Below, piece after piece: positions 34,580-41,628 of a DNA stretch of 41,628 bases (positions are counted from its first letter, which is position 1; each line of letters starts with the position of its first letter). The translations under genes were made by a program, and so were the position numbers. The stretch lies in the NCBI GenBank assembly GCA_934668695.1, contig CAKUOD010000016.1:1-41628 (forward strand), read 5' to 3'. The DNA is from an uncultured Collinsella sp. Lineage in GTDB: Bacteria > Actinomycetota > Coriobacteriia > Coriobacteriales > Coriobacteriaceae. The notes below the pieces were generated by a model. It worked only from the letters and a program-made list of their open reading frames with translations, did not search any database and was not told where the DNA came from.

Positions 34580-34780
34580 GAGGGTCTCCCTTGGTTCGGG
34601 CACGGCGCAGCAGCGCCACAGTGCGACTAAGTGTAGCGCAGGAGGCGTTGTGGGCGGAGGCGAGCGGCACGAAGGGCAAATTGTTGCGGAAAGGTTTCGG
34701 AAAATGATCCCTTTTCCTCCATCCCCAAGGGGTTACATGCACCGAAGCGGACCGTGGCGGAATCACAGGTTGAGGATGGA

Positions 34781-34925
34781 CAGCGAAAACGCTCCTAAGC
34801 GAGCAAGGTGGCGTGAAAGAGGAGGGCATAGGCCTTGTGGCCATGCCCGACGATTGAACGCCAGATTGCCGCTTAGGAGCGTTTGCAGCGTCGAGCGGTT
34901 ACGGCGTTTGGCAAAACGCCGTAAC
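34781..34925. repeat. Large structured repeat, sub-type B, copy 4
   Basis: The outer stem AAACGCTCCTAAGCG (34787-34801) pairs perfectly with 34870-34884. The inner hairpin is GGGCATAGGCC-TTGT-GGCCATGCCC. GCAGCGTCGA follows, then a 12-bp hairpin GTTACGGCGTTT (34898-34909) with AAACGCCGTAAC (34914-34925). Unlike copies 1-3 no gene ends beside it. It lies between the kinase and MarR start regions, 18 bases before the MarR -35 box. The rest of 34580-34942 shows no gene. Confidence 0.75.
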
Positions 34926-34942
34926 TTAATAAGTTTGGTACC

Positions 34943-35014
34943 TTGACATTTTTATGTGGCGCTCCTAGATTAGTTAGGCACAAAACAATCCCACTACCTA
35001 ACTAAAGAAAGGAG
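34943..35014 (+). promoter_or_regulatory. Promoter and operator of the MarR-ABC exporter operon
   Basis: TTGACA (34943-34948), 17 bases, TAGATT (34966-34971). A perfect dyad TTAGTTAGG (34970-34978) / CCTAACTAA (34997-35005) begins inside the -10 box and covers the transcript start, fitting repression by the MarR protein encoded next. The ribosome site AAAGGAG (35008-35014) is 12 bases before the ATG, rather far. Confidence 0.75.
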
Positions 35015-35026
35015 CGATACGAATTC

Positions 35027-35533
35027 ATGTGCGATGAACCCCTTAGCCTTCGCCCGCACGAGCCCGGCGGCGACCCATTGCAACCGGCAGACATGCCCGA
35101 AGCGGTCAGCGCCGAAGACAAACTCGCCAAGCGCATCCTGAGCGGCCTGGGCTTCTGCGGCCACTTTCTGCACTTTCACGGCGGCGGCGCCTCGGGAAAG
35201 GCCCCCATCGTCTGCTTGCTCGCCAAGCAGCCAAACGGCGAGATGTCACAGCAGGAACTAGGCCTGCACTTTGATCTTAAGCCCGGTTCGCTTTCCGAGA
35301 TTCTCTCCAAGATCGAATGCGCCGGCCTTATCGAGCGCAGCCGCAATCCCAAAGACCGGCGGCAGCTCACCATTCGCCTGACCGAAGCGGGATGGGAAAA
35401 GGCCCACGTAGAGCAGGCTGCCCGCATTCGCTTTAGAGAGCAGGCCTTTAGCGCGCTCACCCACGACGAGCGCGAGGACCTCGCCGAAATGCTCGATAAA
35501 ATCCGCGTAACCTGGGAGGAACTGGATGATTAA
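35027..35533 (+). CDS. MarR-family transcriptional regulator
   Basis: 168 residues. Winged helix at about 50-125: MSQQELGLHFDLKPGSLSEI, SKIECAGLIERSRNPKDRRQ and LTIRLTEAGW (the wing). The N-terminal 30 residues are a Pro/Asp-rich extension. The C-terminal helix (LTHDEREDLAEMLDKIR) is for dimerisation. It overlaps the first ABC gene by 8 bases and probably represses the operon from the dyad at 34970-35005, released by a ligand that the exporter pumps. Confidence 0.9.
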   Translation: MCDEPLSLRPHEPGGDPLQPADMPEAVSAEDKLAKRILSGLGFCGHFLHFHGGGASGKAPIVCLLAKQPNGEMSQQELGLHFDLKPGSLSEILSKIECAGLIERSRNPKDRRQLTIRLTEAGWEKAHVEQAARIRFREQAFSALTHDEREDLAEMLDKIRVTWEELDD

Positions 35534-37349
35534 AACCCTTATGGGCAGCATCCGCGATTACATGAAGGTCACGATCGCCACACCGCTGCTGGTGCTTGGC
35601 GAGGTAATCTGCCAGATGATGATCCCGTTTATCACCGCCGACATGATCGACGCCATCAAGGACGGCACCGCCGTTACCGAGATGCTGCCCACCGCCGGCC
35701 TTCTCGTACTCATCGCGCTGACGTCACTCGCCTTTGGCGCCGTCGCGGGCATCACCTGCAGCCATGCCAGCTGCGGCTTTGCCAAGAACCTGCGTCGCGA
35801 CCTGTTCTACAAGATCCAGACGTTCAGCTTCGCCAACATCGACGAGTTCTCGAGCTCCTCGCTCGTCACCCGCCTCACCACCGACATCAACAACGTGCAG
35901 CAGGCCTTTATGATGCTCATCCGCATCGCTGTGCGCTCGCCGCTGGTGCTGGTCTTTGCCTTTACCATGGCATACGCCATGGGCGGCAGCGTCGCCATGG
36001 TCTACCTGGTCATCATTCCGCTGCTGGGCTTTGGCCTGTTCTTCATCATCTATAAGGTGCGCCCGATCTTTGCCCGCGTCTTCCATAAGTACGACGCGCT
36101 CAACGAGTCTGTGGAGGAAAACGTCACCGGCATGCGCGTAGTCAAGAGCTACGTGCGCCAGGACTACGAGAAGGAGAAGTTCGCCACCGCTGCGCGCGAC
36201 GTCCAGATGGACTTTACCCGCGCCGAGAAGCTGCTCGCCTTCAACAACCCTATGATGAACATCTGCGTCAACGGCGCGTTCGTCGTCATCATCTACCTGG
36301 GTTCCGAGCTCATCATCACGAGCCAGGGCACCCTGTTCGACGTGGGCCAGCTCTCCTCCATCTTTACCTACGGCTTCCAGATTCTGATGAGCCTGATGCA
36401 GCTGTCGATGATCTTTGTCATGGTGACCATGGCCGGCGAGTCGGCGCACCGCATTACCGAGGTGCTGGCCGCCGAGCCCACGATCGCCGACCCCGCCGAG
36501 CCCGTGCACGAGGTTGCCGACGGCTCCATCGACTTCGATCACGTGAGCTTTAAGTATTCCGAGCATGCAAAACGCCAGGCGCTCGACGATATCGACCTGC
36601 ACATTAAGAGCGGCGAGACCATCGGTATTATCGGCGGCACCGGCTCGGCCAAGTCGACGCTCGTGAACCTGATCGCCCGCCTGTACGATGTCACCGAGGG
36701 CACCGTGCGCGTCGGCGGCGTGGACGTACGCAATTACGATTTGGACGCGCTGCGCCACCAGGTAGCCATGGTGCTGCAGAAAAACGTGCTGTTTAGCGGC
36801 ACCATCGCCGAGAACCTGCGCTGGGGCGACCCCAACGCCACCGATGAGGAAGTCCGCGAGGCCGCGCATCTGGCCTGCGCCGACGAGTTTGTCGACGGCT
36901 TCCCCAAGGGCTATGACACCTGGATCGAGCAGGGCGGCTCCAACGTCTCCGGCGGCCAGAAGCAGCGCCTGTGCATCGCACGTGCTCTGCTGCGTCGCCC
37001 CAAGATTCTGATCCTGGACGACTCCACGAGCGCCGTCGACACCAAGACCGACGCCAAGATCCGCGAAGGCCTGGCGAGCTACCTGCCCAACACGACCAAA
37101 CTCATCATCGCCCAGCGTATTAGCTCCGTGCAGGATGCCGACCGCATCATCGTCATGGAGGGTGGCCGCATCAAGGACATCGGCAACCACGATGAGCTGC
37201 TCAAGACGAGCGAGATCTACCGCGAGACCTTTACCTCGCAAAATAAGATGAGTGCCGAAGGCGAGGAGGCGGCCGAGACCGCCGCAGCCGACACCGAGGC
37301 ATCCTCACCGCAAGCTCAGACCCAGGAAGGAGGCGAGGCACATGAGTAA
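35526..37349 (+). CDS. Heterodimeric ABC exporter, half with degenerate ATP site
   Basis: 607 residues: six membrane helices (about 15-310), then the ATPase domain. Walker A is GGTGSAKST (370-378) with Ala where the glycine before Lys is usual. The signature VSGGQ (474-478) is intact. Walker B is ILDDSTSAVD with Asp499 in place of the catalytic Glu, and the switch His is Gln530 (IIAQRISS). These changes define the non-catalytic half of heterodimers such as TM287/288 or BmrCD. The acidic/Ala tail (about 575-607) is low complexity. Translationally linked to the genes on both sides by 8-base overlaps. Confidence 0.93.
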   Translation: MIKTLMGSIRDYMKVTIATPLLVLGEVICQMMIPFITADMIDAIKDGTAVTEMLPTAGLLVLIALTSLAFGAVAGITCSHASCGFAKNLRRDLFYKIQTFSFANIDEFSSSSLVTRLTTDINNVQQAFMMLIRIAVRSPLVLVFAFTMAYAMGGSVAMVYLVIIPLLGFGLFFIIYKVRPIFARVFHKYDALNESVEENVTGMRVVKSYVRQDYEKEKFATAARDVQMDFTRAEKLLAFNNPMMNICVNGAFVVIIYLGSELIITSQGTLFDVGQLSSIFTYGFQILMSLMQLSMIFVMVTMAGESAHRITEVLAAEPTIADPAEPVHEVADGSIDFDHVSFKYSEHAKRQALDDIDLHIKSGETIGIIGGTGSAKSTLVNLIARLYDVTEGTVRVGGVDVRNYDLDALRHQVAMVLQKNVLFSGTIAENLRWGDPNATDEEVREAAHLACADEFVDGFPKGYDTWIEQGGSNVSGGQKQRLCIARALLRRPKILILDDSTSAVDTKTDAKIREGLASYLPNTTKLIIAQRISSVQDADRIIVMEGGRIKDIGNHDELLKTSEIYRETFTSQNKMSAEGEEAAETAAADTEASSPQAQTQEGGEAHE

Positions 37350-39261
37350 GGCAATGACCGCCGAGCGCGCACGCAACCGCAAGGGCGGCACCATGACGCG
37401 CCTCATCAAGATGCTCTTTGGCTTCTACCCAGTGCTTTTGCCCCTCGTCGTCGCCGGCGTGGTGCTCTGCGCCATCATCAATTCCATCGGCGCGACGTTT
37501 CTCCAGAGCGCGCTGCAGGTCATTAGCGAATCGTGGCAGTCGGGCGACTGGACGGCCGCGCAGCCCAAGATCTTGAAGCTTGTGACCACCCTCGGTTGCA
37601 TCTATGCCGTGGGCGTCGCCTCCTCGCTCTTCTGGAACCGCGCCATGGCCGTCATCACGCAGGGCTCGCTCGAGAAGCTGCGCGAGAAGATGTTCAACCG
37701 CATGCAGGACCTGCCGATCCGCTACTTCGACACGCACCAGCGCGGCGACATCATGAGCCACTACACCAACGACATCGACACGCTGCGCCAGATGATCAGC
37801 CAGTCGCTGCCCAACCTGCTCATGACGATCATCGTCATCGTCACCGTGTTCTTCATCATGCTGTACTACAGCGCGTGGATGTGCCTGGTCATCATTGCCG
37901 GCGTCGCCTTTATGACCTTTATGACCAAGCTGCTCGGCTCCAACTCCGCGCGCTTCTTTATCGCGCAGCAGACCGAGCTCGGCGTGGTCGAGGGCCATAT
38001 CGAGGAAGTCATGAACGGCCAGAAAGTCGTCAAGGCGTTCTGTCACGAGTCCGCCGCCGAGGCCGATTTTGACGAGCGCAACGAGAAGCTCTTCGAGGTC
38101 TCGCAGAAGGCCAACATGTACGCCAACATCCTCATGCCGATCCTCGGGAACCTGGGCGACTTGCTCTACGTGCTGGTCGCGCTGACCGGCGGCATCTTCC
38201 TGGCGCTGGGCGTGCCCAACCTGAGCCTCTCGGGCATGGCGCTCTCCATCGCCGTCGTGGTGCCGTTCCTCAACATGACCAAGCAGTTCTGCGGCCAGAT
38301 CGGCCAGATCTCGCAGCAGATCAACGCCGTGGTCATGGGCCTTGCCGGCGCCGAGCGTATCTTTGAGCTACTCGACGAGGAGCCCGAGGCCGACGAGGGC
38401 TACGTGACGCTCGTCAACGCACAGGTGAATCCCGACACCTGGCAGCTCGAGGAGGCCGACCACCGCACCGGCATGTGGGCCTGGAAGCACCCGCACCGTG
38501 CAACTGGCGAGATCGAGTACGTGCCGCTGCGTGGCGACCTGGTCATGGACAACGTGGACTTTGGCTATACGCCCGACCACGAGGTGCTGCACGGCGTGTC
38601 TGTGTACGCCAAGCCGGGCCAGAAGGTCGCGTTTGTCGGCGCCACCGGTGCCGGCAAGACGACCATCACCAACCTCATCAACCGCTTCTACGACATTGCC
38701 GACGGCAAGATCCGCTACGACGGCATCAACGTCAACAAGATTCGCAAGTCCGACCTGCGTCGCTCGCTGGGCGTGGTGCTGCAGGACGTGAACCTGTTCA
38801 CCGGCACCGTGATGGACAACATCCGCTACGGCAACCTGGACGCCACCGACGAGGAGTGCATCGCGGCGGCCAAGCTCGCAGGCGCGGATGACTTTATCAC
38901 CCGCCTGCCCGACGGCTACGACACCATGCTCACCGGCAACGGTGCGCAGCTGTCGCAGGGCCAGCGCCAGCTGATCTCGATCGCGCGCGCCGCCGTCGCC
39001 GATCCGCCGGCGATGATTCTGGACGAGGCAACGAGCTCCATCGACACCCGCACCGAGGCCATCGTGCAGGAGGGCATGGACAAGCTCATGGAAGGCCGCA
39101 CGACGTTTGTCATCGCGCACCGCCTGAGCACCGTGCGCAACTCCGACGCGATCATCTGCCTGGATCACGGCCGCATCATCGAGCGCGGCAACCACGACGA
39201 GCTCATCGCCAAGCGCGGGTATTACTACCAGCTGTACACGGGAGCGTTTGAGCTGGAGTAG
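37342..39261 (+). CDS. Heterodimeric ABC exporter, half with intact Walker motifs
   Basis: 639 residues. Six membrane helices (about 25-330), then the ATPase domain. Walker A GATGAGKTT (433-441), Walker B MILDEATSSID with catalytic Glu562 and the switch His593 (VIAHRLS) are canonical. The signature is LSQGQ (537-541), not LSGGQ. Paired with the preceding half-transporter it forms one working site (its own Walker motifs with the partner VSGGQ) and one degenerate site. An extra segment of about 40 residues (about 358-395) lies between the membrane and ATPase parts. AAGGAGG upstream of the ATG. Likely exports drugs or lipophilic compounds. Confidence 0.94.
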   Translation: MSKAMTAERARNRKGGTMTRLIKMLFGFYPVLLPLVVAGVVLCAIINSIGATFLQSALQVISESWQSGDWTAAQPKILKLVTTLGCIYAVGVASSLFWNRAMAVITQGSLEKLREKMFNRMQDLPIRYFDTHQRGDIMSHYTNDIDTLRQMISQSLPNLLMTIIVIVTVFFIMLYYSAWMCLVIIAGVAFMTFMTKLLGSNSARFFIAQQTELGVVEGHIEEVMNGQKVVKAFCHESAAEADFDERNEKLFEVSQKANMYANILMPILGNLGDLLYVLVALTGGIFLALGVPNLSLSGMALSIAVVVPFLNMTKQFCGQIGQISQQINAVVMGLAGAERIFELLDEEPEADEGYVTLVNAQVNPDTWQLEEADHRTGMWAWKHPHRATGEIEYVPLRGDLVMDNVDFGYTPDHEVLHGVSVYAKPGQKVAFVGATGAGKTTITNLINRFYDIADGKIRYDGINVNKIRKSDLRRSLGVVLQDVNLFTGTVMDNIRYGNLDATDEECIAAAKLAGADDFITRLPDGYDTMLTGNGAQLSQGQRQLISIARAAVADPPAMILDEATSSIDTRTEAIVQEGMDKLMEGRTTFVIAHRLSTVRNSDAIICLDHGRIIERGNHDELIAKRGYYYQLYTGAFELE

Positions 39262-39275
39262 AAACGGTTACTGAC

Positions 39276-39381
39276 GGAGGGTGCCCCGGGGCGTCGGGGT
39301 AATTCCTCCGTGCTCAAACATTCTCGCTTCGCTGCGAAACTGCGCGCGGAGGAAATACCCCGACGCCCCGGGGCACCCTCC
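39276..39381. repeat. Very long near-perfect inverted repeat
   Basis: A 35-base arm (39276-39310, starting GGAGGGTGCCCCGGGGCG) is repeated in reverse complement at 39347-39381 with one mismatch, around a 36-base loop. It lies 14 bases after the second ABC gene, before a conventional terminator. It is far longer than needed for termination. Confidence 0.8.
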
Positions 39382-39424
39382 TGCGCGCAATCAGCCCGTC
39401 ATTTAGAACGGAATAAAAGTTAGT

Positions 39425-39457
39425 GAGGCCCTGGCCGGTTGGCCAGGGCCTCGTTTT
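39425..39457 (+). terminator. Intrinsic terminator between the ABC operon and the LysR gene
   Basis: GAGGCCCTGGCC, loop GGTT, GGCCAGGGCCTC: a perfect 12-bp stem followed by GTTTT on the plus strand. The LysR gene ends at 39501 from the other side, and on the minus strand the stem is followed only by ACTAACTTTT, so it acts best for the ABC operon. Confidence 0.85.
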
Positions 39458-39500
39458 GTAAGGGCGGCAAAAGTAGCTAAAAAGCCCCGTCCCAGATGAG

Positions 39501-40379
39501 CTAGTTGAGGAGTTGGGCTATGGCGTTGACGAATTTTTGGACTTGGAGGGTGGGCTCCAGCGGGTAGTGCAAAAAGACCGGCACCTCGCGACCGCATAGG
39601 AACGGCACCCCAACGAAGGCAGGGTGCACACCCGACCACGCACCGCACGTGAGCACTGCATCGCCCTTTTCCTCCGCCTCGTTAAAGAGCGCGAAGTCAA
39701 AGCTGTCCACATCGATCACGTCCACGCCGCCGTCGGCCAAAAGGTCGATGCGCAGGCTGTCCATGGCGTCGTTGCCGTGACGGAGCACACGCAGGCGCAT
39801 GCCCTCCAGGTCAGCAACCGTGATACGCGTCTTACGCGCAAGCGGGCTCGTGCGCGGCACATCGATATAAAACGGCACGTTGACGATAAGGAGCTTTTGG
39901 CAGGCGTCGCCCCAGCGCGGGGTCGAAAAACTCGACTGCACCACATCCACCTCGCGACCAAGGCTGCGCATGACGGTCTCGCGCTCGTCGTAGAGGTCGC
40001 TTACCGGCACGATCTCAAAACGCAGCGACGGCTCCAGCTCGTGCACGCCCGTCCACATCGAAAGCGTCTGACGCCCCGGGCACATCATCGATACGCCTAA
40101 GCGCACCGCACCGCCGTCGCCCGCCGCACGCCGGGCGCGGCGCAGGGCATCCTCGGACTGGCGCATGATCGAGCGCGCGTCGTCAACCAGAAGCGCACCG
40201 GCCGGCGTCACCTTAACGCCCGAATGCGAGCGCTCGAACAGCGTAATACCGAACTCGGCCTCGAACCCCGACACCTGTTTGACGAGCGCCGGCGTCGACA
40301 CGCGCAGCTTTGCCGCGGCACGCGAGAAACTTCCCAGCTCCGCGGCGGCAGATATAGCCTCAAGTCGTCGATCGTACAC
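39501..40379 (-). CDS. LysR-family transcriptional regulator
   Basis: 292 residues. The N-terminal winged helix (about 1-60) reads LEAISAAAELGSFSRAAAKL, VSTPALVKQVSGFEAEFGIT and LFERSHSGVKVTPAG. A linker helix and a two-lobed effector domain (about 90-290) follow. I choose the GTG at 40379, preceded by GGAG 7 bases away; an upstream GTG at 40412 has no ribosome site. It is divergent from an SDR dehydrogenase gene and probably regulates it. Confidence 0.9.
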   Translation of the reverse strand: MYDRRLEAISAAAELGSFSRAAAKLRVSTPALVKQVSGFEAEFGITLFERSHSGVKVTPAGALLVDDARSIMRQSEDALRRARRAAGDGGAVRLGVSMMCPGRQTLSMWTGVHELEPSLRFEIVPVSDLYDERETVMRSLGREVDVVQSSFSTPRWGDACQKLLIVNVPFYIDVPRTSPLARKTRITVADLEGMRLRVLRHGNDAMDSLRIDLLADGGVDVIDVDSFDFALFNEAEEKGDAVLTCGAWSGVHPAFVGVPFLCGREVPVFLHYPLEPTLQVQKFVNAIAQLLN

Positions 40380-40513
40380 GTCGTCTCTCCGTTTTCGCAC
40401 GTACGGCCACACGCTGCCGCAGGGGGTCGTTTTCGCAGGTCACACGCTCAACACAGGTAAACTGCGGCACATGGTATAAACCTATGGTTAACGCCATTCT
40501 AACAAATATGCAA

Positions 40514-40585
40514 TTCACCTGCGCAAACGCAAAGCATACGATAACCAGCGAAAACCACGTGGGTCGGTTAATGGGAGCGACCCAC
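40514..40585 (+). promoter_or_regulatory. Candidate SDR promoter and leader hairpin
   Basis: TTCACC (40514-40519), 17 bases, TACGAT (40537-40542). In the leader, GTGGGTCG (40559-40566) and CGACCCAC (40578-40585) form an 8-bp stem ending about 27 bases before the ATG. Upstream (about 40470-40500) the sequence ATGGTATAAACCTATGG-TTAACGCCAT is a loose dyad that could hold the LysR site. Confidence 0.5.
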
Positions 40586-40611
40586 TGGGAGGCACAAGAA
40601 GGGAAGTTCCT

Positions 40612-41493
40612 ATGAGCAATTGGCTTAAGCTCGAGGGCGATGTTTGCGCTGTGACCGGCGCACTCGGCGGCATGGGCGTCGAGATTTGCCGCGAGTTCGC
40701 CCGCAATGGCGCCAACGTCGTCATGCTCGACCTAGACGAGGAAAAGGTCAAGGCCGCTGCCGCCGACCTCGCTGCCGAGTTTGGCATCCACGCCGAGGGC
40801 TACAAGATGAACGCCACCGACGAGGCCGAGGTTCAGGCCGCCGTCGACGCCACCATCGCCAACTTCGGCCGCGTCGACGTCCTCGTCAACACCGCCGGCA
40901 TCCTGCGCTTCGCCGCTATGGAGGACCTGCCGCTGAGCGACTGGGAGCAGGTACTCAACGTCAACCTCACCGGCTACTTCATCACCTCGCAGCGCTTTGG
41001 TCGCGAGATGATCAAGGCCGGCCAGGGCCGCCTGGTGCACATCTCCACCGTCGCCAGCCACTCCCCCGAGACGTTCTCGGGCGTGTACAGCTCCACCAAG
41101 GCCGGTGTCAACATGATGTCCAAGATGCTTGCCGCCGAGTGGGGCCCGTATGGCGTGCGCTCCAACTGCGTCGAGCCCTGCTTCGTCAAGACCCCCATGT
41201 CGGCCAACTTCTACGCCGACCCCGAGGTCGAGAAGAGCCGCAGCCGCCTGATCGCCACGCGCCGCATCGGCGAGGTCAGCGATATCGCCAACGCCGTCAT
41301 GTTCCTGGCGTCCAAGCGCTCGGACTTTACCACCGGCGACGCCATCAAGGTCGACGGCGGCTTCTCCAACATGATGGGCGACCTCACCGCCAAGCCCGGC
41401 GGCCGTCGCGCATACGCCGACAACTACCTTAAGAACAAGGGTGTCGAGCTCTGGTCCGACGAGTCCGGCGTCGCTAAGCCGACCGACCAGTAA
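40612..41493 (+). CDS. Short-chain dehydrogenase/reductase (SDR), classical type
   Basis: 293 residues. Rossmann motif TGALGGMG (15-22), with acidic residues after strand 2 (MLDLDEEKV), which favours NAD(H) over NADP(H). NTAG is present as VNTAGIL, and the catalytic Ser/Tyr/Lys are in HISTVAS and YSSTKAG. The C-terminal 35 residues (AKPGGRRAYADNYLKNKGVE) extend beyond the usual SDR end and may cover the active site. The substrate is unknown; similar enzymes act on sugars, polyols or hydroxy acids. ATG with AAGGGAAG upstream, next to a divergent LysR gene. Confidence 0.9.
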   Translation: MSNWLKLEGDVCAVTGALGGMGVEICREFARNGANVVMLDLDEEKVKAAAADLAAEFGIHAEGYKMNATDEAEVQAAVDATIANFGRVDVLVNTAGILRFAAMEDLPLSDWEQVLNVNLTGYFITSQRFGREMIKAGQGRLVHISTVASHSPETFSGVYSSTKAGVNMMSKMLAAEWGPYGVRSNCVEPCFVKTPMSANFYADPEVEKSRSRLIATRRIGEVSDIANAVMFLASKRSDFTTGDAIKVDGGFSNMMGDLTAKPGGRRAYADNYLKNKGVELWSDESGVAKPTDQ

Positions 41494-41516
41494 ACCCGCC
41501 CGCTTACAGGGGTCGT

Positions 41517-41545
41517 GGGGCAAACCCCTCAGCGGCGTTTGCCCC
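41517..41545 (+). terminator. Hairpin after the SDR gene
   Basis: GGGGCAAAC (41517-41525) pairs with GTTTGCCCC (41537-41545). No T-run follows, so it may only weaken read-through into the next gene. Confidence 0.45.
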
Positions 41546-41576
41546 TCCCCTCCCCACATCGATTAGAAAGAGTCCA

Positions 41577-41628
41577 ATGGCTTCCACCAACTCCAACAAG
41601 GGTCGCGCCGTCGTGCTTTCCGCCGCGT
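41577..41628 (+). CDS. Start of a gene cut by the window end
   Basis: ATG followed by MASTNSNKGRAVVLSAA up to the edge; AGAAAGAG lies just before it. The 17 visible residues, basic then turning hydrophobic, would suit the start of a membrane transporter, but too little is seen to name it. It lies 83 bases after the SDR gene and is probably functionally linked. Confidence 0.5.
   Translation, partial: MASTNSNKGRAVVLSAA

Noticed and set aside
35724..37241. 505-codon minus-strand frame opposite the first ABC half-transporter
   Set aside because: Antisense to a gene with all ABC motifs; composition (Asp/His/Ala/Val repeats) is that of a reverse-frame shadow.

Overview
The window looks like chromosomal DNA of a high-GC Gram-positive gut anaerobe. 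The protein style, the TTG/GTG starts, the atpI-B-E-F-H-A-G-D-C order and the many long intergenic hairpins suggest Coriobacteriia, most likely a Collinsella relative. This is a judgement from memory, not a database result. Most of the window is minus-strand genes. Only the MFS/phosphatase pair (31.5-33.3 kb), the MarR-ABC exporter operon (35.0-39.3 kb) and the SDR region at the right end are on the plus strand.

Layout. 0.3-2.9 kb: LCP-family cell-wall ligase and murA, downstream of the F1Fo ATP synthase operon (2.9-9.8 kb, promoter near 9.9 kb). 10.1-13.2 kb: upp, glpK and a Sua5/YrdC protein. 13.3-14.0 kb: a HigBA-like toxin-antitoxin pair with its own promoter. 14.1-17.0 kb: prfA and prmC, the latter with a large insertion. 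17.3-21.7 kb: a polar amino-acid ABC transporter followed by an M20 peptidase. 22.0-23.8 kb: aldose epimerase-like protein and an unknown membrane-anchored protein. 24.0-25.3 kb: an AAA/DUF4143 ATPase between two copies of a palindromic repeat. 25.5-31.4 kb: a MerR regulator, UbiX, UbiD, a DASS-type anion transporter and a two-domain protein. 31.5-33.3 kb: MFS exporter and low-molecular-weight tyrosine phosphatase. 33.4-34.6 kb: a TIGR04076-like cysteine-rich protein overlapping a pyridoxamine kinase. 35.0-39.3 kb: MarR plus two ABC half-transporters forming a heterodimer with one degenerate ATP site. 39.5-41.5 kb: LysR regulator divergent from an SDR dehydrogenase, then the start of another gene.

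The most interesting system is the 25.5-31.4 kb block. UbiX makes prenylated FMN (prFMN), and UbiD uses it for reversible decarboxylation of aromatic or unsaturated acids. The UbiD here resembles the LpdC gallate/protocatechuate decarboxylases. The gene at 30423-31370 appears to fuse an LpdD-like (prFMN chaperone) domain to an isopentenyl-diphosphate isomerase (IDI)-like Nudix domain. This would link prenyl-donor supply to prFMN delivery in one polypeptide. The IDI domain keeps the metal ligands but has Ala where the isomerase cysteine should be, and it has a nearly complete Nudix box. It may therefore hydrolyse DMAPP to DMAP, the UbiX donor, rather than isomerise IPP. A near-identical dyad lies upstream of both the fusion gene and the transporter gene, suggesting shared control, plausibly by the MerR protein.

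A second notable signal is a family of large structured repeats in four copies and two sub-types, all in the same orientation. Paired changes between copies preserve the stems. In three copies the terminal hairpin begins within a few bases of a minus-strand stop codon.
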